In this document: piece by piece, positions 1 to 8,464 of the stretch | Layout of the letters: every line of letters begins with the position of its first letter | Numbering within the stretch: position 1 is the stretch's first letter | Origin: Gammaproteobacteria bacterium | GTDB lineage: Bacteria > Pseudomonadota > Gammaproteobacteria > Steroidobacterales > Steroidobacteraceae | Direction: 5' to 3' | NCBI GenBank assembly: GCA_028293745.1 | Contig: JAQGOF010000120.1 | Coordinates: 1-49,565 of the forward strand | Length of the DNA: 49,565 bases | Notes under the pieces: generated by a model | The model's database searches: none | The model's input: only the letters and a program-made list of their open reading frames with translations | What the model was told of the DNA's origin: nothing | Program-made: the position numbers and the translations under genes

Positions 1-374
1 TGCTCGGAGAAGGCTTCCTCCAAGGTCTGGAAGCGCACATCGCCACGGGCACGTTCGGCTCCGAGGCGGGTCGCCTCGCGCTCGCAGGTGCCTTTGGGGA
101 TATCTGGGGAAGGCCGGGTCTCGAGCGAAAGTATCGCAGCATGGTCACGCTGGCCGTTCTCATCACGCTGCGTGCACCGCATGAGCTGCAGAACCACGTA
201 AGGGCTGCCCTGGCAAATGGTTGCAGCGCCGACGAAATCGAGGAAGTGATCATTCAAACTATCCCGTACGTCGGGTATCCGGCCGTGTCCATCGCTCTCA
301 ATGCGGCGGCAGAGGTCCTCAAGGAGAAGGGACTGCTCAAGTCGCCCACGACGGCCCAGGACCGCGGCCTCTAG
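1..374 (+). CDS. Carboxymuconolactone decarboxylase-like protein (5' truncated)
   Basis: The reading frame is open from the window edge, with the first whole codon at base 3, and ends at a TAG at 372-374, so only the C-terminal ~123 residues are present. The text has the all-helical carboxymuconolactone decarboxylase (CMD/AhpD-like) pattern: a segment around ITLRAPHELQNHVRAALANG, then SADEIEEVIIQTIPYVGYPA and a closing NAAAEVLKEKG helix. The typical family core is about 85-125 residues. No AhpD-type CxxC is visible in the part present, so a decarboxylase or isomerase role fits better than peroxidase activity, but the substrate is unknown. It is convergent with the nitronate monooxygenase gene to its right, with 152 bases between them and no convincing terminator. 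The family assignment is fairly secure; the function is inference. Confidence 0.8.
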   Translation, partial: LGEGFLQGLEAHIATGTFGSEAGRLALAGAFGDIWGRPGLERKYRSMVTLAVLITLRAPHELQNHVRAALANGCSADEIEEVIIQTIPYVGYPAVSIALNAAAEVLKEKGLLKSPTTAQDRGL

Positions 375-526
375 TCGTCCCCGAACGTCGGCTGTTGGCC
401 CCCTGCGCATTGGACTCGGCCGCGCTGCCGAGGCAGTGTGCGGCGCTCTCAGCAGACATCCGGCTCGACCGCCGGCAGAGAGCGTGGTTTTTGCCGGCTG
501 CGCCGCTGGGACCTCCTACGGCATCT

Positions 527-1537
527 TCAGCGGGCATCGGGTTCCACGGCGGCGCGTAGCCGCCCTCCCACCAGCGCGCGGGCCTCAGCGACTATGCGCG
601 CGATGAGCTGCGCGCAACTGGGAATATCGTCGATCAGGCCCACGACCATTCCGGCAGGGATCGCGCCGCCGTCGAGAGCGCCCTCCTCCATCGCCTTCAT
701 CCATGCAGGCGCGCCGATGATCGGTGCGAGATCCTTGTAAGTCACCCCGCCCTGTTTCTCCCGCTCCAACGCCGCGGCTGTAACAGCGTTTCTCAACACG
801 CGACTCGAATCCCCATAGCTTCGACCGACGAGCACGGTGTCCCGCTCGGTCGCAGCCACCATCCGCGCCTTCAATGCGGCGTGCATCGGTGATTCCTGGG
901 TCAACAGGAAGCGGGTTCCCATGTTGATGCCCTCGGCCCCCAGCGCGAGTGCGGCAATCAAGCCGCGGCCATCGGCAAATCCGCCACAGGCCAGAATCGG
1001 AATCTTCACTTTGGCTGCCACGGCGGGAATCAGGATCAGGGCCGGTATGTCATCTTCGCCCGGATGCCCGGCGCACTCGAATCCATCGATGCTGATTGCA
1101 TCAACACCGAGTTGCTCCGCCTTCAAGGCGAAGCGCACCGAAGTACACTTGTGAATGACCTTGATGCCGGCGCGCTGGAACGTGGGAACATACTTCGCCG
1201 GGTTGCTTCCGGCAGTCTCCACGACCGGTACGGCATTCTCGACAATGACGCGCAAGTACCCCTCGTAATCGAGGCCCGTGTTGGCCGGAAGCAAAGTCAG
1301 GTTGACACCGAACGGCTTCGGGCTCAGTTCGCGCACTTTGCGGATTTCCCGGGCGAGATCCTCGGGCGTAGGCTGAGTATGTGCGGAAATGAACCCGATG
1401 CCGCCTGCGTTGCCGACGGCCGCGGCCAACTCGGCGCGCGCGGCCCACCGCATTCCACCTTGAACGATCGGATAATCGATCCCCAGAAGCCGCGTGATGC
1501 GCGTGTCGAATTTCACGGTTTCGCCCACCCCGCTCAC
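527..1537 (-). CDS. Nitronate monooxygenase / 2-nitropropane dioxygenase family flavoprotein
   Basis: A 336-residue TIM-barrel flavoprotein of the NMO family, which uses FMN to oxidise alkyl nitronates. Some relatives act instead as enoyl reductases or have unknown substrates. Visible signatures are the N-terminal PIVQGGM, the FECAGHPGEDD segment carrying the family histidine, the phosphate-binding ACGGFADGRGL and MGTRFLLTQES near residues 185-220. The length is normal. The start is a GTG at 1535-1537 that overlaps the TGA of the upstream MFS gene by four bases (GTGA), implying translational coupling; an internal GTG seven codons later is possible. It is the last gene of the leftward operon 5702-527. 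In acyl-CoA and steroid-type clusters NMO-like proteins are frequent but rarely characterised. The family is certain, the substrate is not. Confidence 0.9.
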   Translation of the reverse strand: MSGVGETVKFDTRITRLLGIDYPIVQGGMRWAARAELAAAVGNAGGIGFISAHTQPTPEDLAREIRKVRELSPKPFGVNLTLLPANTGLDYEGYLRVIVENAVPVVETAGSNPAKYVPTFQRAGIKVIHKCTSVRFALKAEQLGVDAISIDGFECAGHPGEDDIPALILIPAVAAKVKIPILACGGFADGRGLIAALALGAEGINMGTRFLLTQESPMHAALKARMVAATERDTVLVGRSYGDSSRVLRNAVTAAALEREKQGGVTYKDLAPIIGAPAWMKAMEEGALDGGAIPAGMVVGLIDDIPSCAQLIARIVAEARALVGGRLRAAVEPDAR

Positions 1538-2982
1538 GTGCCCTGCAGCGGTACGGCAGCCTTGCCGCGGCGGGGCAGCTGCGTGGCGAGGATGAATCCC
1601 AACACGCCGGTCGCCGCAATGTAGGCGAATCCCAGGACGTAGGCTCCGTCGGATGGAAATGCCAGACCTCCATGCGCCGGATTCACGACCCGGCCACTCT
1701 CCAGCAGCGCGAATACAATCTGCGCGCCCACTGCGAAGAACGCGGTCAGGAAGACGTAAGTCATTCCGGTTGCCTCGCCCGTTCGCTGCGGCGGAGTTGA
1801 CTCGATAATGAGGTTGTATAGACCTGTCATCGTCACGGCGTACCCTCCCAATGCCAACGCCGCGCCCGCGAGCGTGACGCCCCGATCACCATGCCATAGG
1901 GCCAACCACATCCACGCGACGCTGATCAGCGCAAACCCTACGAGAGCAGAGGTTCGAGCGCCGTGCCTGGCGGCTATCCGGCCGCTCCAGGGCGCCGCGA
2001 TGATGGAAACCGCGTCCAGTGCAAGATGCATCAGACCGGAGCCCGTTGCAGTGAGGCCGAGTCCGGTACCCGTCCACAGAGGTTGCTGAAAGAACATCGA
2101 CAGGATCTGGCCGATCTGAATGGTGCCCAGCACGACGACCACGACACAGACATTTGCCAGGGCAACCTGACGGTTAGCCAGGATGCGCAGACCAATCAGG
2201 GGCTGTGCTTCACGCAGCTGCAATCGTGCCCAGACGACCAGCAGAATCGCACCGCCGGCGAACAGAGCCCACAGCCGTGGATCGGCCGTTCCCCACGCCC
2301 GGATCTGCTGTACGCCGACGAGCAAGGCCGCCAGGGCTGGGGCAAACAGAATGCCCTTTGCGAGGTTGACCCGAGGCCCGGGCTGCGCAGTGGACGGGGG
2401 CACGAATACGAACACCGCGATCAGCGCCACGGCCGCGAGGCCCACTTTCAACAGAAAGCCGCCCTGCCACGAGAAACGATCGATCACTACGCCTGAAGCC
2501 ACGAATATGATTCCGGCACAGACAGTTCCGGCAGACGTCAACACCCCGACGGCAACTGGCACTCGCTCTGGTGGCAGGTTCTCGCGAAAGATTCCGAATG
2601 ACAGCGGAGTGATGGCGCTGGCAGTGCCCTGGAGTGCGCAAGCGACGATCAGCCACGGCAGACTGGGCGCGATGGCGGCACCGAGTGCACCTACGGCGCA
2701 CAGTGTCAACACCACCGACATCACCTTGCGTCGCCCGTTTAGATCTCCTAGGCGGCCACACACCGCCGCTGCAATCGCAGAGCAGAGCCAGTAGATCGTA
2801 ACGACCCACGCTAGCGCGGGTTGTCCCGGAAACGTGCGCTGCAACGTCGGCAGCATGTTGTAGATAACGGTGATACCGGCTGAACCGACACAGGCAGTCA
2901 GCAGCAACGCGCAGTACACCCCCGCGACCGAACCACGACGAGTCCTCGCGAAGTTCGCGGGGACGGCTCCGATTGCATCCAT
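1534..2982 (-). CDS. MFS transporter (drug:H+ antiporter / DHA2-like)
   Basis: A major facilitator superfamily permease of 482 residues from the chosen ATG, with about 12-14 hydrophobic helices. The loop after the second helix carries the MFS motif A (GRLGDLNGRRK). It would sit in the inner membrane and import a substrate or export a toxic intermediate of the pathway encoded around it. A TTG at 3006 would add eight residues. ATG 2982 is preferred because GGAG lies about ten bases upstream and the extra residues contribute nothing recognisable. The start lies about 35 bases beyond the crotonase stop, and the 3' end overlaps the next gene by four bases, so it is part of one operon. Transported compound unknown. 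Confidence 0.88.
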   Translation of the reverse strand: MDAIGAVPANFARTRRGSVAGVYCALLLTACVGSAGITVIYNMLPTLQRTFPGQPALAWVVTIYWLCSAIAAAVCGRLGDLNGRRKVMSVVLTLCAVGALGAAIAPSLPWLIVACALQGTASAITPLSFGIFRENLPPERVPVAVGVLTSAGTVCAGIIFVASGVVIDRFSWQGGFLLKVGLAAVALIAVFVFVPPSTAQPGPRVNLAKGILFAPALAALLVGVQQIRAWGTADPRLWALFAGGAILLVVWARLQLREAQPLIGLRILANRQVALANVCVVVVVLGTIQIGQILSMFFQQPLWTGTGLGLTATGSGLMHLALDAVSIIAAPWSGRIAARHGARTSALVGFALISVAWMWLALWHGDRGVTLAGAALALGGYAVTMTGLYNLIIESTPPQRTGEATGMTYVFLTAFFAVGAQIVFALLESGRVVNPAHGGLAFPSDGAYVLGFAYIAATGVLGFILATQLPRRGKAAVPLQGT

Positions 2983-3017
2983 GGGCTGTTGGCTCCGTAC
3001 GGTCAATGAGACACTCG

Positions 3018-3809
3018 TTAGCGGCCCACGAATCGCGCTTCCCGTTTCTCGAGAAACGATTGCACGCCTTCCTTGGCGTCCTCGCTGCTATAGAGGCGCT
3101 GTTGGGTTGAAGCGATTTGGTCGTACGCCGCTTTCCATCCCTGTGTCATGGCAATGCGCCCGTTCTGCATCGTCGCTTGCACCGCAAGCGGCGCCTGGCG
3201 TGCAATCCGCTCGGCCAGCTCCAACGCTCGCGGCAGCTCCTTGCCTACCGGGACGACTTCCTGCACGAAATTGAAGCGCAACGCATCCCGTGCTGAAAAT
3301 TCATCGCCCGTGAGCAGTACCTGCATGGCATTGCCCCAGCCTGCGCGTTCCGCCATCCGAAAAGTAGCGCCGCAGCCCGGCATGATGCCGCGCTTGACCT
3401 CGAGTTGAGAGAACCTGCAGTTTTCGGCTGCAATCGCGATGTCCGCGGCCAACATGAGCTCGATGGCCACCGTGAAACAGATCCCTTTCAGCGCGACCAG
3501 CATCGGTTTCGTCCGCAGCGGCTCGCGCAGGTTGAATGGATCGACCTCTGCAGGCGGTATGAGCGGAATCCCCGCCCGCCGCAGCGGCACGATCTTGGGC
3601 ATGTCCAACCCGGCCGTGAAATGGTCGCCTTCCGCGTACAACACACCGCAACGCAGTTCCGGAGTGTTCTCCAGCTGTGAATAGGCGGCCGCCAGCTGGC
3701 TGAAAATCCTGGGCGTGAAGCCATTGCGCTTCTCGGGCCGGTCAATGCCGATCAGCAACACGTGTTCGCGCTGCTCCGTCTTCACCTGCCCGTCCGGATC
3801 CCGCTCCAT
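3018..3809 (-). CDS. Enoyl-CoA hydratase/isomerase (crotonase) family protein
   Basis: Crotonase-fold protein of 263 residues. The open frame extends upstream to 3983, but that part overlaps the hydrolase gene; the ATG at 3807-3809, six bases after the hydrolase stop, gives a normal N-terminus (LLIGIDRPEKRN). The oxyanion-hole region reads HFTAGLDM, and both positions equivalent to the two hydratase glutamates are acidic (AIELMLAAD and QLEVKRGIMPG), so real hydratase activity is plausible. A proline-rich insertion (PLRRAGIPLIPPAEVDP) between the oxyanion loop and the next helix is unusual. It acts in the cytoplasm on an unknown acyl-CoA. It is the third gene of the operon, between an alpha/beta hydrolase and an MFS transporter. 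Confidence 0.9.
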   Translation of the reverse strand: MERDPDGQVKTEQREHVLLIGIDRPEKRNGFTPRIFSQLAAAYSQLENTPELRCGVLYAEGDHFTAGLDMPKIVPLRRAGIPLIPPAEVDPFNLREPLRTKPMLVALKGICFTVAIELMLAADIAIAAENCRFSQLEVKRGIMPGCGATFRMAERAGWGNAMQVLLTGDEFSARDALRFNFVQEVVPVGKELPRALELAERIARQAPLAVQATMQNGRIAMTQGWKAAYDQIASTQQRLYSSEDAKEGVQSFLEKREARFVGR

Positions 3810-3814
3810 TGAGT

Positions 3815-4870
3815 CTACCTCGGTTGCAACTGCGACAGGCGGCGCGCCCAGGCATCGATCAGTTGCCATAGTTGCGCGCGGGTCGAAGCAAAGTTGTGCA
3901 TGTGCGCCATCTGCGGAACGATGTAGACCGTGACGTCGCCTGAATTGGGGTACGCGCTGGGCTCTGCGAGCGGATTGGGGCAAGTGTCGCGCTCACCAAC
4001 TCCGACCAACACCGGAACTTCTACAGCAGCCGCTTCGCGAGCAATGACACCGGGCGCCATCATCGTCACGGCGCAGGGAGGAATGGTCAGGCTGCCAAAT
4101 GGGGGTGCCGGAGCGCGGCGCAAAGGGTAGCCGCCCTCCATGTCCGCACGAAGAATGTCCTCAGGCACATCTTCCCAATGGAAGGGGTACACGAAATCCG
4201 CAATCGAGCGACTCGACACAGCCACCGATTGCTCATCAACCGTCGCACCACGCGACAGCCTGTGACCCTTGCGAGCAGCCTCGTACCCTGCTTCGGTCGG
4301 CTGCGGCAGCACGGTGTGAATGGCGCTCGCGCCGAGTACTGCGATCGCGTCGAAAGTGCCATGCAGACCCTGGGCGAGTACGGTGATCTTGCCACCCATT
4401 GACTGGCCGATCCCGATACGCAAAAACGTCGGCGCAGCAGCAAATCCCGGTACGAGTGTTCCTGCAGCGAGTCTTGCCGAGATTTCGCGAACTGCCGCGT
4501 CATAGGCACGTGCCAGCAGCTCGAAGGTAATGTCTGTGGGGTCCGGGAGCGTACTGTCGCCCACTCCCACCGGATCGCACGCAACGAAGATGAGGCCGCG
4601 CGCCGTATGGTAGTCAGCCTGGCTGTAGCCGCCGTACCCGGGGAAGTGCATGTCGTAGTACCCGCGAGAATAACCTCCCCCCGGTACTCCAAAGATGACA
4701 ACGGGAGGAACCGACAGGGCCGACTCCTTCGGCAGAAACACCGTCACTGCGATTTCAATCGGCTGGGCCGATTGCAAGCGATCCGACACATCCACGCGCA
4801 AGTCATGAACGCCGGAGCGGAATGTCGGGCTCAGACGCCTCTGTGCGGTATTCAGTGCTCTATCCAGCAT
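3815..4870 (-). CDS. Alpha/beta hydrolase
   Basis: A 351-residue alpha/beta hydrolase. The nucleophile elbow GIGQSMGG places the serine at about residue 157. The probable acid is Asp295 in GERDTCPNP and the probable base a histidine in MAHMHNF near residue 323. GVPGGGYSRG near residue 61 forms the oxyanion side. No signal peptide is evident, so it is probably cytoplasmic, hydrolysing an ester, lactone or C-C bond of a pathway intermediate. The start overlaps the end of the upstream SDR gene by 11 bases and the stop lies six bases before the crotonase start, so it is operonic. The family is clear; the substrate cannot be read from sequence. Confidence 0.87.
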   Translation of the reverse strand: MLDRALNTAQRRLSPTFRSGVHDLRVDVSDRLQSAQPIEIAVTVFLPKESALSVPPVVIFGVPGGGYSRGYYDMHFPGYGGYSQADYHTARGLIFVACDPVGVGDSTLPDPTDITFELLARAYDAAVREISARLAAGTLVPGFAAAPTFLRIGIGQSMGGKITVLAQGLHGTFDAIAVLGASAIHTVLPQPTEAGYEAARKGHRLSRGATVDEQSVAVSSRSIADFVYPFHWEDVPEDILRADMEGGYPLRRAPAPPFGSLTIPPCAVTMMAPGVIAREAAAVEVPVLVGVGERDTCPNPLAEPSAYPNSGDVTVYIVPQMAHMHNFASTRAQLWQLIDAWARRLSQLQPR

Positions 4871-5702
4871 GGGTACCCATGCTTACTTTTTCCCACGCGT
4901 CGTAGTTCTGAGCCAGAGAAGCGAGCTTAGCGCGCCCCGCACCGAGCGCATCTGCACCCAGCACCAGCCGTAGCGGCGCCGCATCGGAGTCAACTGCCTC
5001 GACAATAGCCTTCGCGGCTTTCGCGGGGTCACCGGGCTGGTGACCATGATATTGAGCCGACATCGCGCGCGCGTTCGCAGCCGGCGTCCCTGCGTATTCG
5101 GGCAACACCTTCGCCGGCATCGCAATGGAACGGCCCGAGAAATCGGTACGAAATCCGCCTGGCTCGACGATCGTGACCTTGATTCCAAAGGCTGCCAGCT
5201 CACCCGCCAACGACTCCGTGAGTCCTTCCACGGCAAACTTCGTCGCGCAGTAGAGGCTTACGCCGGGAATGCCCATGATCCCGGCCAGTGAGGAAAAGTT
5301 GACGACATGGCCACGCCGGGCGGCGCGCATATGCGGCAGGACAGCCTTGGTGACATTCAACAATCCGAAAAAATTGGTCTCGAAGAGCTTGCGCGTCTCC
5401 GCATCACTGGTCTCTTCGGCGGCGCCGATCAGCCCGTAGCCCGCATTGTTGACCAGCACATCGATCCGGCCCGTGTCGCGCACGACATTGGCGACAACCT
5501 GTGGAATGGTTGCAGCTTCGGTGACATCCAGGCGGTATGCAAAGCTGCGCCCCGGCGCCAACGCACGGAATTCATCCACCTGCGCTGCCTGGCGCAAAGT
5601 GCCGGCTACGGTCTCACCGCGGGTGAGCACCTCTTTGGCCAGTTCCCGGCCGAACCCGGTAGACACCCCGGTGATGAGCCATACGCGCGATCGGTCCCCC
5701 AT
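4860..5702 (-). CDS. Short-chain dehydrogenase/reductase (classical SDR)
   Basis: A 280-residue NAD(P)-dependent oxidoreductase, slightly longer than the ~250-residue classical SDR. It shows the cofactor motif TGVSTGFG at residues ~11-18, NNAG near residue 87, a catalytic serine in NFSSLAG and YCATK (Tyr and Lys) near residue 152, followed by PGGFRTDF. The C-terminal extension and the VWLITGVSTGFGR opening are typical of the SDR group that handles retinol- and steroid-like alcohols, though this does not define the substrate. It is the first gene of the leftward operon 5702-527. Upstream is a 122-base divergent region with a candidate operator shared with other operons of the window. Reaction: reversible oxidation of a secondary alcohol. 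Confidence 0.92.
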   Translation of the reverse strand: MGDRSRVWLITGVSTGFGRELAKEVLTRGETVAGTLRQAAQVDEFRALAPGRSFAYRLDVTEAATIPQVVANVVRDTGRIDVLVNNAGYGLIGAAEETSDAETRKLFETNFFGLLNVTKAVLPHMRAARRGHVVNFSSLAGIMGIPGVSLYCATKFAVEGLTESLAGELAAFGIKVTIVEPGGFRTDFSGRSIAMPAKVLPEYAGTPAANARAMSAQYHGHQPGDPAKAAKAIVEAVDSDAAPLRLVLGADALGAGRAKLASLAQNYDAWEKVSMGTHAG

Positions 5703-5760
5703 GCGCCTCTCCCGCTACCGAACGCACAGGCCAGCGGCCTTTTTGGCGCGTTCAGAAAGA

Positions 5761-5773
5761 TGTACAATGTTCA
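5761..5773 (-). promoter_or_regulatory. Candidate operator upstream of the SDR operon
   Basis: On the minus strand the site reads CTGAAC-ATT-GTACA, just downstream of a TATATA-like -10. This is a one-mismatch version of the CTGAACGTCGTTCA repeat found in front of the operon at 29620. It lies in the divergent region between the SDR gene and the NTF2-like gene, so it could control both directions; TATACT at 5778-5783 could serve as a -10 for the plus strand. No convincing -35 was found. Confidence 0.4.
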
Positions 5774-5824
5774 GCTATATACTAGATCGGTTCCGAGGCC
5801 TGTGCAACGGCCGGGAGGTGTGCC

Positions 5825-6388
5825 GTGTCCGAACTTGCCGACCTTGCCAGACGAGTGGATCGAGTGGAATCGCAGTTGGCCATCCAGCAGCTTGCGGCCC
5901 GCTACGCTCTGGCAGTGGACTCTCGCGACCTCGACACGTGGGCAGATCTGTTCGTCGCGGACGTGGATTGCGGCTCGTACGGCAACGGCCGTGAGGCCTT
6001 GAAGAAGTTCATCGATCCTGCGGTGCGCACTTTCTATCGCTCACACCACCAGCTTTGCGGGCACGTCATTGAGTTCGTCGATTCCGACCACGCCAAGGGC
6101 ACTGTGTATTGCCGCGCCGAGCACGAGGCCGGGGACCGGTGGATCGTCATGGCGATCTGTTACTTCGACACGTATGAGCGTCGTGATGGCCGCTGGTATT
6201 TCCTCCGGCGTGCCGAGAAGCACTGGTATTCCTCGGACGTGCTCGAACGACCGGGCGAGCCCGAGTTCCAGAATTGGCCGGCGTGGAAAGAGCGCAAGCC
6301 AACATTGCCGCACCAGTTTCCCACGTGGAAGCGCTTCTGGGAGCGAACCCCCGCCGAGGAGTTGAAGAAACTCTCCTCGGAACCCTAG
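5825..6388 (+). CDS. SnoaL/NTF2-like protein
   Basis: A 187-residue protein with the cone-shaped NTF2/SnoaL-like fold pattern: a helical start (LAIQQLAARYALAVDSRDLDTWADLFVADVDC), a middle strand region (YCRAEHEAGDRWIVMAICYFDTYERRDGRWYF) and a tail rich in aromatic and charged residues. Members of this group include ketosteroid isomerases, dehydratases and small hydrolases, and many have no known role. There is no signal peptide, so it is cytoplasmic. The start is a GTG at 5825 preceded by a strong GGGAGG. It is followed 28 bases later by an amidohydrolase, and the two probably form an operon divergent from the SDR operon. NTF2-like proteins paired with amidohydrolases are common in aromatic and terpenoid clusters. 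Confidence 0.85.
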   Translation: MSELADLARRVDRVESQLAIQQLAARYALAVDSRDLDTWADLFVADVDCGSYGNGREALKKFIDPAVRTFYRSHHQLCGHVIEFVDSDHAKGTVYCRAEHEAGDRWIVMAICYFDTYERRDGRWYFLRRAEKHWYSSDVLERPGEPEFQNWPAWKERKPTLPHQFPTWKRFWERTPAEELKKLSSEP

Positions 6389-6416
6389 AGCACGCCACAT
6401 TACAGGAGGCCAGAAC

Positions 6417-7649
6417 ATGAGCATCGACACCGCGCCTGCCACGGGCGTCACTCCTTCCGCAACCTATGACGGTCCGATCTTCGACTGTGACAGCCACGTG
6501 CATGAGCACGACTTTGATTTCTTCAAAGAGTATCTGCCCAGGAAGTATCACGAGAAGTGGCTGCTGGCGCGCAAGGTCGGTCCTGACGGCACGTTTGGCC
6601 TCTATATCGGCAATCGGCGCGTTCACAACGCAGAAGCCAATGAGCAGGGACTCATTCCGCCCCCGGGCAAGTTGAAGGAATGGCTGCGGGCCATGAAGGA
6701 AGGCAAGTCGAACGTCGAGGGTTGGATCCAGCCGACGCCTGAGATCTACGACCGGGACGCGCGGGTGCGCAAGTTGGACGAGTTCGGTGTCGAGGGAGCC
6801 ATCGTCTATCCAGGTGAATTCATTGCGACCGTCGGATACTACGATCCGGACTCGTCGGGCAATGCCGTGTTGAATGCATACAACCGCTATCTGCACGAGC
6901 GCTGGAGCTTCAATTTCGACAACCGCATCTACACCACGCCCGTGCTGAGCCTGTGGGATCTCGAGACCTCGGTGGCAGAGGCGGAAGATCTGATCAGAAA
7001 GGGCGTGCGAATCGTCGTCATGCCGATGGGGCCGGCGCACAACAAGTCCCCCGCGGATCCTTATTTCGATCCCATCTGGTCGCGGTTGAACGAAGCCGGC
7101 GTCGCTGTGGCTTTCCACGTCTCCGAGGCCACATTCATGCATCCGCTAATTCACGCGTTTGGCGAGAAGCCCCTGCAGTCGCGCCGCACCGGGCAGACCG
7201 CATGGCAATGGATGTTTTGCTACAGCGAGATCCCGGTGCAGATGACGCTGGCCAACATCGTGTATCACAACTTCTTCGAGCGTTTTCCGAACATCAAGAT
7301 GGTGAGCGCCGAAAACGGCTCCAACTGGTTGCCCGGCTTCCTCGAGAAGATGGACAAGATGCGCGGCATGGCCAAGAACGGCTATTGGCCCTGCGGGCAA
7401 CTGAAGGAGCGTCCCAGCAAGATCTTCAAGCGCCACTGCTATGTCGTGGCGTACCCGGAAGATGACGTCAAGGGAATCGTCGAGAAGATCGGCACGGCGG
7501 ATTGTCTGGTCATGGGTTCCGACTTCCCACACGCGGAAGGCGTACCCGAGCCGCGCGACTTCTACAAGGAAGCCCTGGTGAGCGTGGCTCCGGACACCGC
7601 ACGCGCCATCATGTATGACAACGGGCGCCGCCTGATGCCTCGCGGCTGA
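6417..7649 (+). CDS. Amidohydrolase-2 family metal-dependent hydrolase/decarboxylase
   Basis: A 410-residue member of the amidohydrolase-2 (ACMSD-like) family. The metal-binding start reads FDCDSHVHE (residues ~22-30), a later histidine lies in VAFHVSE and the conserved aspartate in MGSDFPHAEG near residue 365. Relatives decarboxylate hydroxylated aromatic acids or hydrolyse C-C or lactone bonds using one Zn or Mn. The start ATG has an excellent GGAGG ten bases upstream. It is co-directional with the NTF2-like gene. The stop at 7649 is only four bases from the stop of the convergent crotonase gene, leaving no room for a dedicated intergenic terminator. A decarboxylase or hydrolase role is inference from the family. 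Confidence 0.9.
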   Translation: MSIDTAPATGVTPSATYDGPIFDCDSHVHEHDFDFFKEYLPRKYHEKWLLARKVGPDGTFGLYIGNRRVHNAEANEQGLIPPPGKLKEWLRAMKEGKSNVEGWIQPTPEIYDRDARVRKLDEFGVEGAIVYPGEFIATVGYYDPDSSGNAVLNAYNRYLHERWSFNFDNRIYTTPVLSLWDLETSVAEAEDLIRKGVRIVVMPMGPAHNKSPADPYFDPIWSRLNEAGVAVAFHVSEATFMHPLIHAFGEKPLQSRRTGQTAWQWMFCYSEIPVQMTLANIVYHNFFERFPNIKMVSAENGSNWLPGFLEKMDKMRGMAKNGYWPCGQLKERPSKIFKRHCYVVAYPEDDVKGIVEKIGTADCLVMGSDFPHAEGVPEPRDFYKEALVSVAPDTARAIMYDNGRRLMPRG

Positions 7650-7653
7650 CGGC

Positions 7654-8439
7654 TCAGCGGCCCGTGAACTTCGGTTTTCGCTTCTGCGCAAACGCCGCGG
7701 CGGCCTCGGCGAAATCCTGCGTATTCTGCAGGATGGATGAGTAGTTGACCTCGGTCGCGATCGCCTGATCCACTGAATCATTGCCGGTGTTGAGCGCGGA
7801 TTTCATCAATGCCATTGCGACGGCCGGAGTGCGAGCGAACTTCTCGGCTGACACCAGCGCCTGCTCGAGCGCGCGACCCGGCTCGCAGATGCGGTTGATC
7901 AGCTGCATGTCCAACGCCGCTTGTGCGTCGAACGGCTCGGCAAACGCGCACAACTCCATCGCTTTTCGGTGCCCTACCTTGCGCGGCAGCGACCAGATAG
8001 CACCGACATCCGGCATCAAGCCGACCTTGATAAAGGCACACGAGAACTTCGCGTCGGAGGCTGCCACCGCGTAATCGCTCGCGGCAACGAACGAAACCCC
8101 GGCTCCGGCGGCATTGCCCTCCACGGCGCACACAAACGGCTTCGGCCCATCCACCAACAGTTTGAAGATGCGGGTCGCAAGGTCCATCCGCATCCGTCCC
8201 TCGATGATTTCGCGGTGCTTCATTTCGGAGATGTCACCGCCGGCGCACAGATTGCCACCGGCGCCGGTCAACACGATCGCCCGGCAGGACTCCAGGGCCT
8301 CGATCTCGAGCAACCGGTCATACATCCCCTGGCGCATTGCCCAGTTGAAGGCATTCAGCCGTTTCGGGTTATTCAGAGTCATGATGGCAATGGGCCCTTC
8401 ATGACGGACCAGAAGCACCTCTTCTGTGGAATCGCTCAT
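7654..8439 (-). CDS. PaaG-like crotonase (enoyl-CoA isomerase/hydratase family)
   Basis: A 261-residue crotonase-fold protein. It resembles PaaG (1,2-epoxyphenylacetyl-CoA isomerase) in the active-site text FSCAFIKVGLMPDVGAIWSLPRKVG. The two hydratase glutamates are absent (GAGVSFVAASD and CAFIKVG), while the PaaG-type aspartate in PDVG is kept. It is therefore more likely a double-bond isomerase or a ring-modifying enzyme than a water-adding hydratase. The oxyanion loop NLCAGGDISEM is intact. It is the last gene of the leftward operon 13984-7654, directly after the paired acyl-CoA dehydrogenases. Substrate unknown. Confidence 0.88.
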   Translation of the reverse strand: MSDSTEEVLLVRHEGPIAIMTLNNPKRLNAFNWAMRQGMYDRLLEIEALESCRAIVLTGAGGNLCAGGDISEMKHREIIEGRMRMDLATRIFKLLVDGPKPFVCAVEGNAAGAGVSFVAASDYAVAASDAKFSCAFIKVGLMPDVGAIWSLPRKVGHRKAMELCAFAEPFDAQAALDMQLINRICEPGRALEQALVSAEKFARTPAVAMALMKSALNTGNDSVDQAIATEVNYSSILQNTQDFAEAAAAFAQKRKPKFTGR

Positions 8440-8464
8440 TGCGAGGCTCTCGCCAGGTGTGGTT

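Noticed and set aside
375..526. Possible bidirectional terminator between the convergent CMD-like and nitronate monooxygenase genes
   Set aside because: Several GC-rich short repeats are present, but none forms a clean stem followed by a T-run on either strand.
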